A stretch of DNA of 64,000 nucleotides from Achromobacter aegrifaciens (GTDB taxonomy: Bacteria; Pseudomonadota; Gammaproteobacteria; Burkholderiales; Burkholderiaceae_B). Where the stretch lies: contig NZ_CADIJY010000002.1 of NCBI RefSeq assembly GCF_902859735.1, positions 248,001 to 312,000 of the forward strand. The letters run 5' to 3'. The stretch's first letter is position 1, and each line of letters opens with the position of its first letter. The notes beneath the pieces are model-generated. The model had not been told where the DNA came from. It saw only the letters and a program-made list of their open reading frames with translations, and did not search any database. Below are positions 16,600 through 25,238 of this stretch, in pieces. The position numbers and the translations under genes are program-made.

Positions 16600-18161
16600 G
16601 GATACGCGCCCAAATCGGCATGGTGCTGAACCTGGACAAGTGCATTGGCTGCCACACTTGCTCGGTCACCTGCAAGAACGTCTGGACCAGCCGCGACGGC
16701 GTCGAGTACGCCTGGTTCAACAACGTGGAAACCAAGCCCGGCATCGGCTATCCCAAGGAATGGGAGAACCAGGAAAAGTGGAAGGGCGGCTGGAAGCGCA
16801 CCGCCGCCGGCAAGCTGGAACCGCGCCAGGGCGGCAAGCTGCGCATCCTGGCCAATCTCTTCGCCAACCCGAACCTGCCGCAGATCGACGACTACTACGA
16901 GCCGTTCACCTTCGACTACGAGCACCTGCAGAAGGCGCCGCTGTCGCAGACGCCGCCCACCGCGCGTCCTGTGTCGGTGCTGACCGGCAAGAAGATGGAC
17001 AAGATCCATTGGGGCCCGAACTGGGAAGACGACCTGGGCGGCGAATTCAGCGCGCGCAGCCGCGACGCCTTGTTCGAGGGTGTGCAGAAGGAGATGTACT
17101 CGACCTTCGAGAACACCTTCATGATGTACCTGCCGCGCCTGTGCGAACACTGCCTGAACCCGGCCTGTGTTGCCAGCTGCCCGTCCGGTTCCATCTACAA
17201 GCGTGAAGACGACGGCATCGTGCTGGTCGACCAGGACAAGTGCCGCGGCTGGCGCATGTGCATCTCCGGCTGCCCGTACAAGAAAATCTATTACAACTGG
17301 AGCAGCGGCAAGGCCGAGAAGTGCACCTTCTGCTATCCGCGCATCGAGGCCGGCCAGCCCACGGTGTGCTCGGAAACCTGCGTGGGCCGCATCCGCTACC
17401 TGGGCGTGATGCTGTACGACGCCGACCAGATCGAGCACGCCGCGTCCACCGCCAGCGAGCAAGACCTGTACCAGTCGCAACTGGACCTGTTCCTGGACCC
17501 GCATTCGCCCGAGGTGATTGCCGCCGCGCGCGAACAGGGCATCCCGGAATCGTGGCTCGAAGCCGCCCGCAAGTCGCCGGTCTACAAGATGGCGGTGGAG
17601 TGGCGCGTCGCCTTTCCGCTGCATCCGGAATACCGCACCTTGCCCATGGTCTGGTACATCCCGCCGCTGTCGCCCATCCAGACGGCTGCCGAGTCCGGCC
17701 AGATGCCGCGCCGCACGGTGGGCAAGAGCGGCATGATCCCCGACGTCTCCAGCCTGCGCATCCCGGTGCGCTACCTGGCCAACCTGCTGACCGCGGGCAA
17801 GGAAGCGCCGGTGGTGCAGGCGCTGGAACGCATGCTGGCCATGCGCGCCTACAAGCGCTCCGAGACCGTGCACGGCGAACGCGACACGGCCTTGCTGGAC
17901 CAGGTCGGGTTGACGGAGGCCACCGTGCAGGACATGTACAAGATCATGGCCATCGCCGACTACGAAGACCGCTTCGTGGTGCCCAGCAGCCACAAGGAAG
18001 TGGTCGAGGACAGCTTCAACGAGAAGGGCAGCTGCGGCTTCACCTTTGGCAACGGCTGCTCGGGCGGGGTGTCGGAAGGCACCTTGTTCGGACGCAAGCC
18101 CCAGGGCAGCGAGATCTTCATCGAGATGCCGAAATCCCGCAAGAAGGCCGCCTCGGTCTAG
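16596..18161 (+). CDS. narH: Respiratory nitrate reductase, beta subunit
   Basis: The 521-residue electron-transfer subunit that carries electrons from NarI haem to NarG. Four cysteine groups are complete: Cys16, 19, 22 and 26 at the N-terminus; Cys183, 186, 191 and 195; Cys216, Trp219, Cys222 and Cys226; Cys243, 246, 258 and 262. Trp219 in CRGWRMCISGC replaces a cysteine, which gives the one [3Fe-4S] cluster typical of NarH beside three [4Fe-4S] clusters. The start overlaps the narG stop (ATGA), giving coupled synthesis of equal subunits. It acts at the cytoplasmic face of the inner membrane. Confidence 0.98.
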   Translation: MRIRAQIGMVLNLDKCIGCHTCSVTCKNVWTSRDGVEYAWFNNVETKPGIGYPKEWENQEKWKGGWKRTAAGKLEPRQGGKLRILANLFANPNLPQIDDYYEPFTFDYEHLQKAPLSQTPPTARPVSVLTGKKMDKIHWGPNWEDDLGGEFSARSRDALFEGVQKEMYSTFENTFMMYLPRLCEHCLNPACVASCPSGSIYKREDDGIVLVDQDKCRGWRMCISGCPYKKIYYNWSSGKAEKCTFCYPRIEAGQPTVCSETCVGRIRYLGVMLYDADQIEHAASTASEQDLYQSQLDLFLDPHSPEVIAAAREQGIPESWLEAARKSPVYKMAVEWRVAFPLHPEYRTLPMVWYIPPLSPIQTAAESGQMPRRTVGKSGMIPDVSSLRIPVRYLANLLTAGKEAPVVQALERMLAMRAYKRSETVHGERDTALLDQVGLTEATVQDMYKIMAIADYEDRFVVPSSHKEVVEDSFNEKGSCGFTFGNGCSGGVSEGTLFGRKPQGSEIFIEMPKSRKKAASV

Positions 18162-18175
18162 GAAAGGAGAAAAAC

Positions 18176-18823
18176 ATGAGTCTGTACCGTCTGCTTTCCG
18201 CCTTGCTGTGCTACCCGGAACCCGAGCTGCTGGACGCGCTGGGCGAAGTCGAGACCGCCTTGGCCGACTATCCCGACGCGGAGGAAACCCTGCAGCCGCT
18301 GGTCGACTACCTGGCCACCAACGACCTGATCGCGCTGCAGGAGAACTACGTCGCCACGTTCGACCGCAACCGCTCGCATTCGCTGCATCTGTTCGAGCAT
18401 GTGCACGGCGAAAGCCGCGACCGCGGCCAGGCCATGGTGGACCTGCTGGATACCTACCGCGAGCACGGTTTCGAGCCAGTGGTGTCCGAATTGCCGGACC
18501 ATGTGCCGCTGTTCCTGGAGTTCCTGGGCATCATCGACCCGGCCCAGGCTCAGGATCTGCTGGACGACGCCATCCACGTGCTGGCCGCCATCGGTGCGCG
18601 CCTGGCCAAGGGCGAAAGCCCCTACGCCTGCATTTTCGCGGTGTTGCGCGCGCAATCCCGCGTGATTCCGCGCGAGCAGACCGAGGCGCCCGTGCGCGAC
18701 ATGGACGAGGCGATGGAAACGTTCGGCATAGGCGCGGACGGCGTGGAACCGCTACTGCGGCCGTTCTCGGGCGATGGCGCGCAGACCGTGCGCTTCTATC
18801 CCCGCGCGCCCGCGGCTCATTAA
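18176..18823 (+). CDS. narJ: Nitrate reductase assembly chaperone NarJ
   Basis: A 215-residue all-helical chaperone of the NarJ/TorD family (YRLLSALLCYPEPELLDAL, then LQENYVATFDRNRSHSLHLF near residues 56-75, and PDHVPLFLEFLG). NarJ binds the NarG N-terminus and holds the apoenzyme until the molybdenum cofactor and FS0 cluster are inserted; it is not part of the final enzyme. The ATG at 18176 follows a strong GGAAAGGAG element 14 bp after narH; longer in-frame readings run inside narH and are spurious. Confidence 0.95.
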   Translation: MSLYRLLSALLCYPEPELLDALGEVETALADYPDAEETLQPLVDYLATNDLIALQENYVATFDRNRSHSLHLFEHVHGESRDRGQAMVDLLDTYREHGFEPVVSELPDHVPLFLEFLGIIDPAQAQDLLDDAIHVLAAIGARLAKGESPYACIFAVLRAQSRVIPREQTEAPVRDMDEAMETFGIGADGVEPLLRPFSGDGAQTVRFYPRAPAAH

Positions 18824-18842
18824 ATCTTCAGGACGACGCATC

Positions 18843-19526
18843 ATGAACTCCCTGAATCAGTTCTTCTTCGGCATCTATCCCTACATCGCGCTGACGATCT
18901 TCCTCTTGGGCAGCCTCGTGCGCTTCGAGCGCGAGCAATACACCTGGAAGACGGACAGTTCGCAGTTGCTGCATCGTGGGCAATTGCGGTTGGGCAACAT
19001 CCTGTTCCACATCGGTATCCTGGGTCTGTTCTTCGGCCACTTGGCTGGCTTGCTGACGCCCGTGGTGGTGTGGGACACGCTGGGCGTATCGCACACGCTC
19101 AAGCAGACCGTGGCCATGGTGGCCGGCGGCGTCATGGGCGGCCTGTGCCTGATCGGCCTTCTGATCCTGATCCATCGCCGCCTGAGCGACCCGCGCATCC
19201 GCGCCACCACGCGCCCCGGCGACAAGCTGTTGCTGCTGTGGATCCTGGTCACGCTGTTGCTGGGCCTGTCCACCATCGCGCTGTCTGCAGGCCACATGGA
19301 CGGCGAAATGATGGTGCGCCTGATGACCTGGGCGCAGCACATCGTCACCTTCCAGGGCGACGCGGCCAGCCATGTTGCCGACGTGCCGCTGCTGTTCAAG
19401 GCGCACCTCTTCATGGGCCTCACGCTGTTCGTGATCTTTCCGTTCACGCGCCTGGTCCACGTCTGGAGCGGCTTCGCGTCGGTGGGCTACCTGGGCCGCG
19501 CCTGGCAGCTGGTCCGCCCGCGCTGA
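18843..19526 (+). CDS. narI: Respiratory nitrate reductase, gamma subunit (cytochrome b)
   Basis: The 227-residue membrane anchor and quinol oxidase subunit with five helices. The four axial haem histidines are His56 and His66 (NILFHIGILGLFFGHLAG) and His188 and His206 (FKAHLFMGLT; RLVHVWSG), almost the same positions as in E. coli NarI. It oxidises ubiquinol or menaquinol at the periplasmic side and passes electrons to NarH. Start 18843 lies 19 bp after narJ behind CAGGACG. Later neighbours supply cofactor, regulation and quinone. Confidence 0.97.
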   Translation: MNSLNQFFFGIYPYIALTIFLLGSLVRFEREQYTWKTDSSQLLHRGQLRLGNILFHIGILGLFFGHLAGLLTPVVVWDTLGVSHTLKQTVAMVAGGVMGGLCLIGLLILIHRRLSDPRIRATTRPGDKLLLLWILVTLLLGLSTIALSAGHMDGEMMVRLMTWAQHIVTFQGDAASHVADVPLLFKAHLFMGLTLFVIFPFTRLVHVWSGFASVGYLGRAWQLVRPR

Positions 19527-19548
19527 TTCCCTGTCCCAGGAGCCGAAC

Positions 19549-20310
19549 ATGCCTGTCATCGTCAATGGCGTCGAACTGAACGACGCGGATCTGGAACGCG
19601 AACTGCCGCTGCATGCAGAGGCCGGCAACCCCATGCGCGAGGCGATCACTGCCCTGGTGCTGCGCCGCGTGCTGCTGGACGAGGCTGGCCGCCTGGGCCT
19701 GGACGCTGCGGACGAGGAGGGCGCCATCGGCGCCTTGCTGGCCCGCGAGGCGCCCGCGCCCGTAGCCGACGAGGCCGCCTGCCGCCGCTTCTATCAGATG
19801 CATCCGCAGCGCTTCATGGTGGGCGAGCTGATCGAGGCGGATCACATCCTGTTCCAGGTCACGCCGGGCGTGAATCTGGACATGCTGCGGGCCCACGCCA
19901 ACGTGGTGTTGGCCGAGCTGCTGGAAGATCCCTCGCGCTTTGCGGAGGTAGCGCGCGAGCAATCGAACTGTCCGTCCGCCGCGCTGGGCGGCAGCCTGGG
20001 ACAACTGGGCCGGGGCGACACGGTGCCGGAGTTCGAGCGGGCGGTATTCGCGCTGCCCGCCGGCGGCCTGCTGCCGCAGCTGCTGGAAACCCGCCACGGC
20101 CTGCATATCGTGCGGGTGACGCGCCGTATCGAGGGCCGCATGCAACCCTACGAGCATGTGGACAAGCAGATCGCTGCCGCGCTGTCGTCCATGAGCCGCG
20201 ATACTGCCTGGCGCCAGTATGCCAAGCTGCTGGTGGAGCGCGCCGATATCCAGGGCATAGATTTGCAGGGCGAGGAGCCCGAGCGCGTCTACGGCGGGAG
20301 CGCCGCATGA
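19549..20310 (+). CDS. Parvulin-type peptidylprolyl isomerase of the nar operon
   Basis: A 253-residue protein with a helical N-terminal part and a PpiC-type rotamase domain at about residues 100-195 (ELIEADHILFQVTPG; SNCPSAALGGSLGQLGRGDT; EFERAVFALPAGGL; ETRHGLHIVRVTRR). The order resembles NifM, which folds nitrogenase iron protein. No signal peptide is seen, so it should act in the cytoplasm, perhaps in folding NarG or NarH. Similar genes are found after narI in many beta- and gammaproteobacteria. It starts 22 bp after narI and overlaps moaA by four bases, so it belongs to the same transcript. Confidence 0.88.
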   Translation: MPVIVNGVELNDADLERELPLHAEAGNPMREAITALVLRRVLLDEAGRLGLDAADEEGAIGALLAREAPAPVADEAACRRFYQMHPQRFMVGELIEADHILFQVTPGVNLDMLRAHANVVLAELLEDPSRFAEVAREQSNCPSAALGGSLGQLGRGDTVPEFERAVFALPAGGLLPQLLETRHGLHIVRVTRRIEGRMQPYEHVDKQIAAALSSMSRDTAWRQYAKLLVERADIQGIDLQGEEPERVYGGSAA

Positions 20311-21305
20311 TGGACGAGCCGGCTGCGGGACCTCTAACGGATGGCTACGGACGCCGCATCGACTATCTGCGCGTCTCTGTCACGGACCGCTGCGACCTGC
20401 GTTGCAGCTACTGCCTGCCCAAGGATTTCAAAGGTTTTGAAACTCCAGCAAACTGGCTGCGCCACGAGGAAATGGCGCGGCTGGTGGGGCTGTTTGTCGG
20501 GCTGGGCGTGCAGAAGGTCCGGCTGACCGGCGGCGAGCCCCTGCTGCGCCGGGGCGTGGCCGGACTGGCCGGCGTCATCGCCGCCATGCCGGGATTGCAG
20601 GACTTGTCCGTGTCCACCAACGGCACCCAATTGGTCCGCCATGCCCAGGAACTGCGCGCCGCCGGCGTGGACCGGCTGAACATCAGCCTGGACACGCTGG
20701 ATGCTGCCGCCTTCAGCCAGATCACGGGCCGGGATTGCCTGGAATCGGTGCTGGCGGGGCTCGCTGCAGCCAAGGACGCGGGCTTTGCGCCGATCAAGCT
20801 CAACAGCGTGGTGCACGCGGCCACGCCGGAGGCCGAAGTGCGCAGGCTGCTGGACTACGCGATGGCACAGGGCTTCGTGCTGCGCCTGATCGAGCCCATG
20901 CCCATGGGCAGCTGCGGCCAGGGCTACGCCCACACCGACCTGAACGCCATGGGCGCGCGGCTGGCCGCCGAAACCGGCCTGGTTCCCGCGCTGAACGGGG
21001 CGGGCGCGGGACCGGCGCGCTACTGGACCACGGGCCATGGCACGCCGGTGCTGGGCGTGATCACTCCCATGTCGCGCCACTTCTGCGCAAGCTGCAACCG
21101 CGTCCGGCTGGGCGTGGACGGCACCCTGTACCTCTGCCTGGGCCAGGAAGACCAGGTGCCGCTGGGTCGCCTGCTGCGCGCGGGCGCCAGCGACGCCGAA
21201 CTGGTAGCGGCGATCCGGGCCGGTATCGCCGCCAAGCCGGAGCGCCATGATTTCGTGGCCCGTCCGGAACGCATCGTGCGCTTCATGGCGCAGACAGGAG
21301 GCTGA
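20307..21305 (+). CDS. moaA: GTP 3',8-cyclase MoaA
   Basis: A 332-residue radical SAM enzyme for the first step of molybdopterin synthesis, turning GTP into 3',8-cyclo-7,8-dihydro-GTP. The SAM cluster motif Cys29-x3-Cys33-x2-Cys36 (DRCDLRCSYCLP) and the SAM-binding GGEP (residues 75-78) are present. The C-terminal second cluster is seen in HFCASCNRVRL and LYLCLG, and the protein ends with the activity-linked Gly-Gly. Location in the nar operon ties cofactor supply to nitrate reductase. It starts within the stop of the isomerase gene. Confidence 0.96.
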   Translation: MMDEPAAGPLTDGYGRRIDYLRVSVTDRCDLRCSYCLPKDFKGFETPANWLRHEEMARLVGLFVGLGVQKVRLTGGEPLLRRGVAGLAGVIAAMPGLQDLSVSTNGTQLVRHAQELRAAGVDRLNISLDTLDAAAFSQITGRDCLESVLAGLAAAKDAGFAPIKLNSVVHAATPEAEVRRLLDYAMAQGFVLRLIEPMPMGSCGQGYAHTDLNAMGARLAAETGLVPALNGAGAGPARYWTTGHGTPVLGVITPMSRHFCASCNRVRLGVDGTLYLCLGQEDQVPLGRLLRAGASDAELVAAIRAGIAAKPERHDFVARPERIVRFMAQTGG

Positions 21306-21306
21306 C

Positions 21307-21966
21307 ATGCGCGATATCGAACGGCTGGTCGACGGCTTCCAGCGCTTTCAGCAGCAGTACTACGAGGACGCGCCATCGCTTTACCGCAATCTGCGCGAAG
21401 GCCAGCACCCCAGCACCTTGCTGGTCGGCTGCTGCGATTCGCGGGTGGATCCGGCCATGCTGCTGGGCTGCGACCCTGGCGACATCTTCACGGTGCGCAA
21501 CGTCGCCAATCTGGTGCCCCCGGCCAGCACCGACCGCGGCCTGCAAGGCGTGCTGGCCGCGATACAGTTCGCGGTGGAGCAGTTGCAGGTCAGCCGCATC
21601 ATCGTGCTGGGCCACGCCCACTGCGGCGGCATACGGGCGCTGATGGACCGACGCACCCGGGGCGACGGCGAGACCGACTACCTGGAACGCTGGATGGACA
21701 TCGCCGAACCGGCCCGCAGGCAGGTGCTGCAACAGATGCCGCAGGCAACCGCGGCCGAGCGCCGGCGCGCCTGCGAACAGGCCTCCATCTTGATTTCGCT
21801 GCGCAACCTGGAGGACCTGCCCTTTGTGCGGCGTGCGGTGGAGGCGGGCAGCCTGACGCTGCACGGCTGGTATTTCGACCTGGTGGCAGGCGCTTTGCTG
21901 GCATACTCGGCGCGGGCGGACGCATTCCTGCCCATCGTATGCCCATTGTTCACGGAGCTTGCATGA
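21307..21966 (+). CDS. can: Beta-class carbonic anhydrase
   Basis: A 219-residue cytoplasmic beta-carbonic anhydrase that interconverts CO2 and bicarbonate. Zinc ligands are Cys42, His103 and Cys106 (VGCCDSRVDP; VLGHAHCGGIRAL), and the catalytic dyad Asp44-Arg46 is intact. Downstream motifs (SLRNLEDLPFVR and LTLHGWYFDLVAG) are standard. It starts one base after moaA and overlaps mobB by four, so it is embedded in the molybdenum-cofactor part of the operon. That is an unusual place; a role in pH or bicarbonate balance during anaerobic growth is only inferred. Confidence 0.93.
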   Translation: MRDIERLVDGFQRFQQQYYEDAPSLYRNLREGQHPSTLLVGCCDSRVDPAMLLGCDPGDIFTVRNVANLVPPASTDRGLQGVLAAIQFAVEQLQVSRIIVLGHAHCGGIRALMDRRTRGDGETDYLERWMDIAEPARRQVLQQMPQATAAERRRACEQASILISLRNLEDLPFVRRAVEAGSLTLHGWYFDLVAGALLAYSARADAFLPIVCPLFTELA

Positions 21967-22460
21967 CCCCAGTTTTCGGCATCGCCGGCCGTTCCGGCAG
22001 CGGCAAGACCACCCTGATCGAGGCGATGCTGCCGCTGCTGGCCGCGCGCGGCCTGCGGGTCAGCGTCATCAAACACAGCCACCACGATTTCCAGATGGAG
22101 CCGCCCGGCAAGGACAGCGCGCGCTTCCGCCAGGCGGGGGCCCTGGAGGTGATGGTAGCCTCTCCGTTCCGCTACGCCATCGTCCACGAGCTGCGCGACG
22201 CGCCCGAACCCACGCTGGACGAGCAACTGGCGCGCCTGTCGCCGGCCGACCTGGTGCTGGTCGAAGGCTTCAAGCAGGCCGCGATCCCGCGCATCGAGGT
22301 GTACCGGCCCGCCGTGGGCAAGCCGCCGCTGCATGCGGAAGACAGCAGTTTCGTGGCGGTGGCCACCGACGCGCCGCTGGATACCGGTTTGCCCTGCCTG
22401 CCGCTCAACGAGCCGGCGCAAGTCGCGGATTTCATTTGCCGTACCCTGGGGCTGGCTTGA
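21963..22460 (+). CDS. mobB: Molybdopterin-guanine dinucleotide biosynthesis protein MobB
   Basis: A 165-residue P-loop GTPase with the Walker A motif GRSGSGKTTL near residues 9-18, the KHSHHDFQMEPPGKDSAR region near 36-53 that is characteristic of MobB, and LVLVEGFKQAAIPRIEVYR near 97-115. MobB assists MobA in adding GMP to molybdopterin to form the bis-MGD cofactor used by NarG. No mobA is in the window. Its ATG at 21963 overlaps the carbonic anhydrase stop; a start 24 bases upstream is less likely. Confidence 0.93.
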   Translation: MTPVFGIAGRSGSGKTTLIEAMLPLLAARGLRVSVIKHSHHDFQMEPPGKDSARFRQAGALEVMVASPFRYAIVHELRDAPEPTLDEQLARLSPADLVLVEGFKQAAIPRIEVYRPAVGKPPLHAEDSSFVAVATDAPLDTGLPCLPLNEPAQVADFICRTLGLA

Positions 22461-22539
22461 GGGCCTGGCTCGGGAGCAGGAGGCGCAGCGGCTACACTGG
22501 AAGCCGCAGCATTCCTACAGCAAGATCGCGTTGAAAGCC

Positions 22540-24477
22540 ATGAAGCCCACCGATACCGCCGCCCCAGCCGACGGCCTGCCTTCGCCCTGGCATCGCCTGT
22601 CCACGCGCATCGTCATCAGCTCCCTGGTGGCGCTCGTGGTGGTGCTGTCCATGGTCAGCTGGACGCTGTGGCTGTCCTGGCAACTGGAAGGCGCGGGCGC
22701 GGCCATCAACGATACGGGCAGCCTGCGCATGCGGGCCAACCGGGTGGCGGTGGAGCTGATGCGGCCGCAGGCCGGGCGCGAGTTCCGCACGAACGAGCAG
22801 GTCCAGCTCATGGATGACACCATCGCCCGCCTGGCGCGCGGCAATCCTGCGCGCCCGCTGTTCATTCCCAACGACGAAGCCATCCGCAAGCAATGGCATG
22901 ACGTGGCCGCCTACTGGTACGACGTCATGAAGCCGGCCGCCACGCGCGCCCTGGCGCAGCCGGATGCCGCTACCTATCTGGAGACCCTGCCGGAATTCGT
23001 GGCCCGGGCCGACACGCTGGTGCGCATGATCGAACAGGACAACGCCGGCAAGACCACCTCACTGCGCCTGTCGCAGGGCGTGCTGGCGGCCATTGCCAGC
23101 GCCGGCACGCTGGCGATGATCTATCTGCTGTATCTCTGGATCATCTCGCCGGTGCTGCGCCTGCGCGACGGCCTGCAGCGCATGGCGGCCAGGGAATTCA
23201 GCACCCGGCTGCCGGTGGAAAGCCAGGACGAGTTCGGCGTGCTGGCGCGCGGCTACAACCGCATGGCCGATGAATTGCAGGACCTGTACACCGGCCTGGA
23301 GCGGCGCGTCGAAGAAAAGACCGCGCAACTGGCCGCGCAGAACCGCGACATCGGCGCGCTTTACGACATGGCTGCCTTCCTGAACCAGCCCAACGAGATC
23401 GAAGCGCTGTGCGACGGCTTCCTGCGGCGCGTGATGCTGCAGTTCGACGCCGAGGGCGGCAGCATCCGGGCGCTGGATCCCAACAACGAAAAGCTCAACC
23501 TGATGGTGTCGGTGGGCTTGTCCGACGAACTGGTCGAGTCCGAGCATTGCATGCGCGTTAACGACTGCTATTGCGGCGTCGCCACGCGCCAGGCCGGGGT
23601 CATCGTCATCCAGGACTTCCGCGAGTCGCCGCCAGCCATGGAACTGAACTGCCAGCGCGACGGCTTTGCCAGCGTGGCCGTGTTCCGCATCGTCACGCGC
23701 GACGAGGTGCTGGGCTCGTATTCCTTGCATTTCCGCCAGCAACGCCGCCTGTCGCCCGCAGAATCGCAGCTGCTGGAAACGCTGGGCCAGCATCTGGGCG
23801 TGGCCCTGGACAACCGCCGCCTGAGCGCGCAGGCGCGCCAACTGGCGGTGGTGCGCGAACGCGGGCTGGTGGCGCAGGGGCTGCACGACAGCCTGGCGCA
23901 GGGCTTGAACTTCCTGAACCTGCAATTGCAGATGCTGGACGCTGCCGTGAAGCGCGGCGACCAGGCGGAGATCGACGAGATCCTGCCGCTCTTGCGTACT
24001 GGCGTCGACGAAAGCTACCAGGACGTGCGCGAACTGCTGACCAACTTCCGCACCAAGCTGTCACAGGGCGACCTGCAGGCCGGCATCGAAGACACGGTGG
24101 CGCGCTTCCGCCGCCAGACCGGCATCGAGACCGAACTGCGCTTCGGCCGGGGCGAGGGCGCGCCGCTGCCGCCTGACGAGCAGTTGCAGGTGCTCTTCAT
24201 CCTGCAGGAAGCGCTGTCCAACGTGCGCAAGCACTCGGAAGCCAGCCACGTGCGCATCGACGTCTCCAATGACCGCGACTTCAGCCTGGTCATCACCGAC
24301 GATGGCCAGGGCTATGACCCCGCGGAGGTGGTCGAGCGCGGCGAATCGCATGTGGGCCTGCACATCATGCGCGAACGCGCCGCGCGCATGCGCGCCGTGA
24401 TAAAACTTGAATCGCAGCCCGGCGCCGGCACGCGCGTCGCGCTGACCTTGCCCGGCAGCGAACGCCAGGCCGCTTGA
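22540..24477 (+). CDS. narX: Nitrate/nitrite sensor histidine kinase NarX
   Basis: A 645-residue membrane sensor kinase. Helix 1 covers residues 23-48 and is followed by a nitrate-binding P-box (INDTGSLRMRANRV, 56-69). The periplasmic helical domain ends in helix 2 at about 178-203, then come a HAMP linker, a GAF-like central part with a cysteine cluster (Cys337, 343, 345, 371) as in NarX/NarQ, and a HisKA_3 domain with phospho-acceptor His449 (GLHDSLAQGLNFL). The ATPase N-box is EALSNVRKHSEASHVRI. It senses nitrate outside the cell and phosphorylates NarL. ATG 22540 lies 80 bp after mobB. Confidence 0.95.
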   Translation: MKPTDTAAPADGLPSPWHRLSTRIVISSLVALVVVLSMVSWTLWLSWQLEGAGAAINDTGSLRMRANRVAVELMRPQAGREFRTNEQVQLMDDTIARLARGNPARPLFIPNDEAIRKQWHDVAAYWYDVMKPAATRALAQPDAATYLETLPEFVARADTLVRMIEQDNAGKTTSLRLSQGVLAAIASAGTLAMIYLLYLWIISPVLRLRDGLQRMAAREFSTRLPVESQDEFGVLARGYNRMADELQDLYTGLERRVEEKTAQLAAQNRDIGALYDMAAFLNQPNEIEALCDGFLRRVMLQFDAEGGSIRALDPNNEKLNLMVSVGLSDELVESEHCMRVNDCYCGVATRQAGVIVIQDFRESPPAMELNCQRDGFASVAVFRIVTRDEVLGSYSLHFRQQRRLSPAESQLLETLGQHLGVALDNRRLSAQARQLAVVRERGLVAQGLHDSLAQGLNFLNLQLQMLDAAVKRGDQAEIDEILPLLRTGVDESYQDVRELLTNFRTKLSQGDLQAGIEDTVARFRRQTGIETELRFGRGEGAPLPPDEQLQVLFILQEALSNVRKHSEASHVRIDVSNDRDFSLVITDDGQGYDPAEVVERGESHVGLHIMRERAARMRAVIKLESQPGAGTRVALTLPGSERQAA

Positions 24478-24488
24478 ATTTTCCCACC

Positions 24489-25160
24489 ATGCCCATCCGT
24501 ATCCTCCTCGTCGACGACCACACCCTGTTCCGCTCGGGCGTGCGCCTGCTGCTGCAACGCCAACCCGACTTCGAGGTCGTGGCCGAGGCCGGCGACGGCG
24601 TCGAAGGCCTGAAACGCGCCAAGGAACTCAAGCCCGACGTGGTGCTGCTGGACCTCAACCTGCCCGGCTTGTCCGGGCTGGAAACGCTGCAGCTGCTGAC
24701 GCAGGAGTTGCCGTCTTGTGCGGTCATCATCCTGACGGTGTCGGAAGAGGCAGACGAACTGGGGCAGGCGTTGCGCGACGGCGCGCGCGGCTATCTGGTC
24801 AAGAACATCGATGCCGAAGCGCTGACCGCCGCGATCCGCCGCGCGGCGGGCGGCGAGCCGGTCATCGCCGAGAGCATGACCGCCAAGCTGGTCGAACAGT
24901 TCCGCGGACAGGCCAGCCTGGCCGCGCAAGCGCCGCAGCCGGGGGGCAGCGCCGAGCGCCATCGCCTCACCGCGCGCGAGACCCAGATCGTGCAATGGCT
25001 GGCGCGCGGCGCCAGCAACAAGGTCATTGCGCGCGAACTGGACGTCAGCGAAAGCACGGTCAAGATCCACGTGCAGAACGTTTTGAAAAAACTCAATCTC
25101 ACCAGCCGGGTGCAGGTCGCGGTGTACGCGGTCGAGCACGGCCTGTACACGGAAGAATAG
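24489..25160 (+). CDS. narL: Nitrate response regulator NarL
   Basis: A 223-residue response regulator with an N-terminal receiver domain (acidic pocket Asp9-Asp10, phospho-acceptor Asp55 in DVVLLDLNLPG, and the conserved lysine in GYLVKNI) and a C-terminal LuxR-type helix-turn-helix (LTARETQIVQWLARGASNK, then VSESTVKIHVQNVLKKL). Phosphorylated by NarX, it should activate nar genes. The ATG at 24489 gives the usual start MPIRILLVDDH, 12 bp after narX. A TTG at 24474 overlapping the narX stop is a weaker alternative. The shared elements before narK1 and narG are possible targets. Confidence 0.95.
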   Translation: MPIRILLVDDHTLFRSGVRLLLQRQPDFEVVAEAGDGVEGLKRAKELKPDVVLLDLNLPGLSGLETLQLLTQELPSCAVIILTVSEEADELGQALRDGARGYLVKNIDAEALTAAIRRAAGGEPVIAESMTAKLVEQFRGQASLAAQAPQPGGSAERHRLTARETQIVQWLARGASNKVIARELDVSESTVKIHVQNVLKKLNLTSRVQVAVYAVEHGLYTEE

Positions 25161-25189
25161 GGCGGCATGCGGCGTTCGGCATAGGCCGT

Positions 25190-25231
25190 TTGATCTGCGA
25201 CAAGGCCAGGGGCGTGACGGCCCCATAGACT
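25190..25231 (+). promoter_or_regulatory. FNR-type box and -10 of the ubiUVT operon
   Basis: TTGATCTGCGACAA (25190-25203) matches 8 of 10 fixed FNR positions. A -10-like TAGACT lies at 25226-25231, 29.5 bp from the box centre, as in class II FNR promoters with the activator at -41.5. The start point would be about 25238, next to the ubiU ATG at 25239, leaving almost no leader. Anaerobic induction of ubiUVT is in line with its known function. Confidence 0.6.
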
Positions 25232-25238
25232 GGCCGGC

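Noticed and set aside
17240-18175. Long open frame extending narJ upstream inside narH
   Set aside because: It is a shadow frame of narH; the narJ ATG at 18176 has a strong ribosome site and gives the family length.
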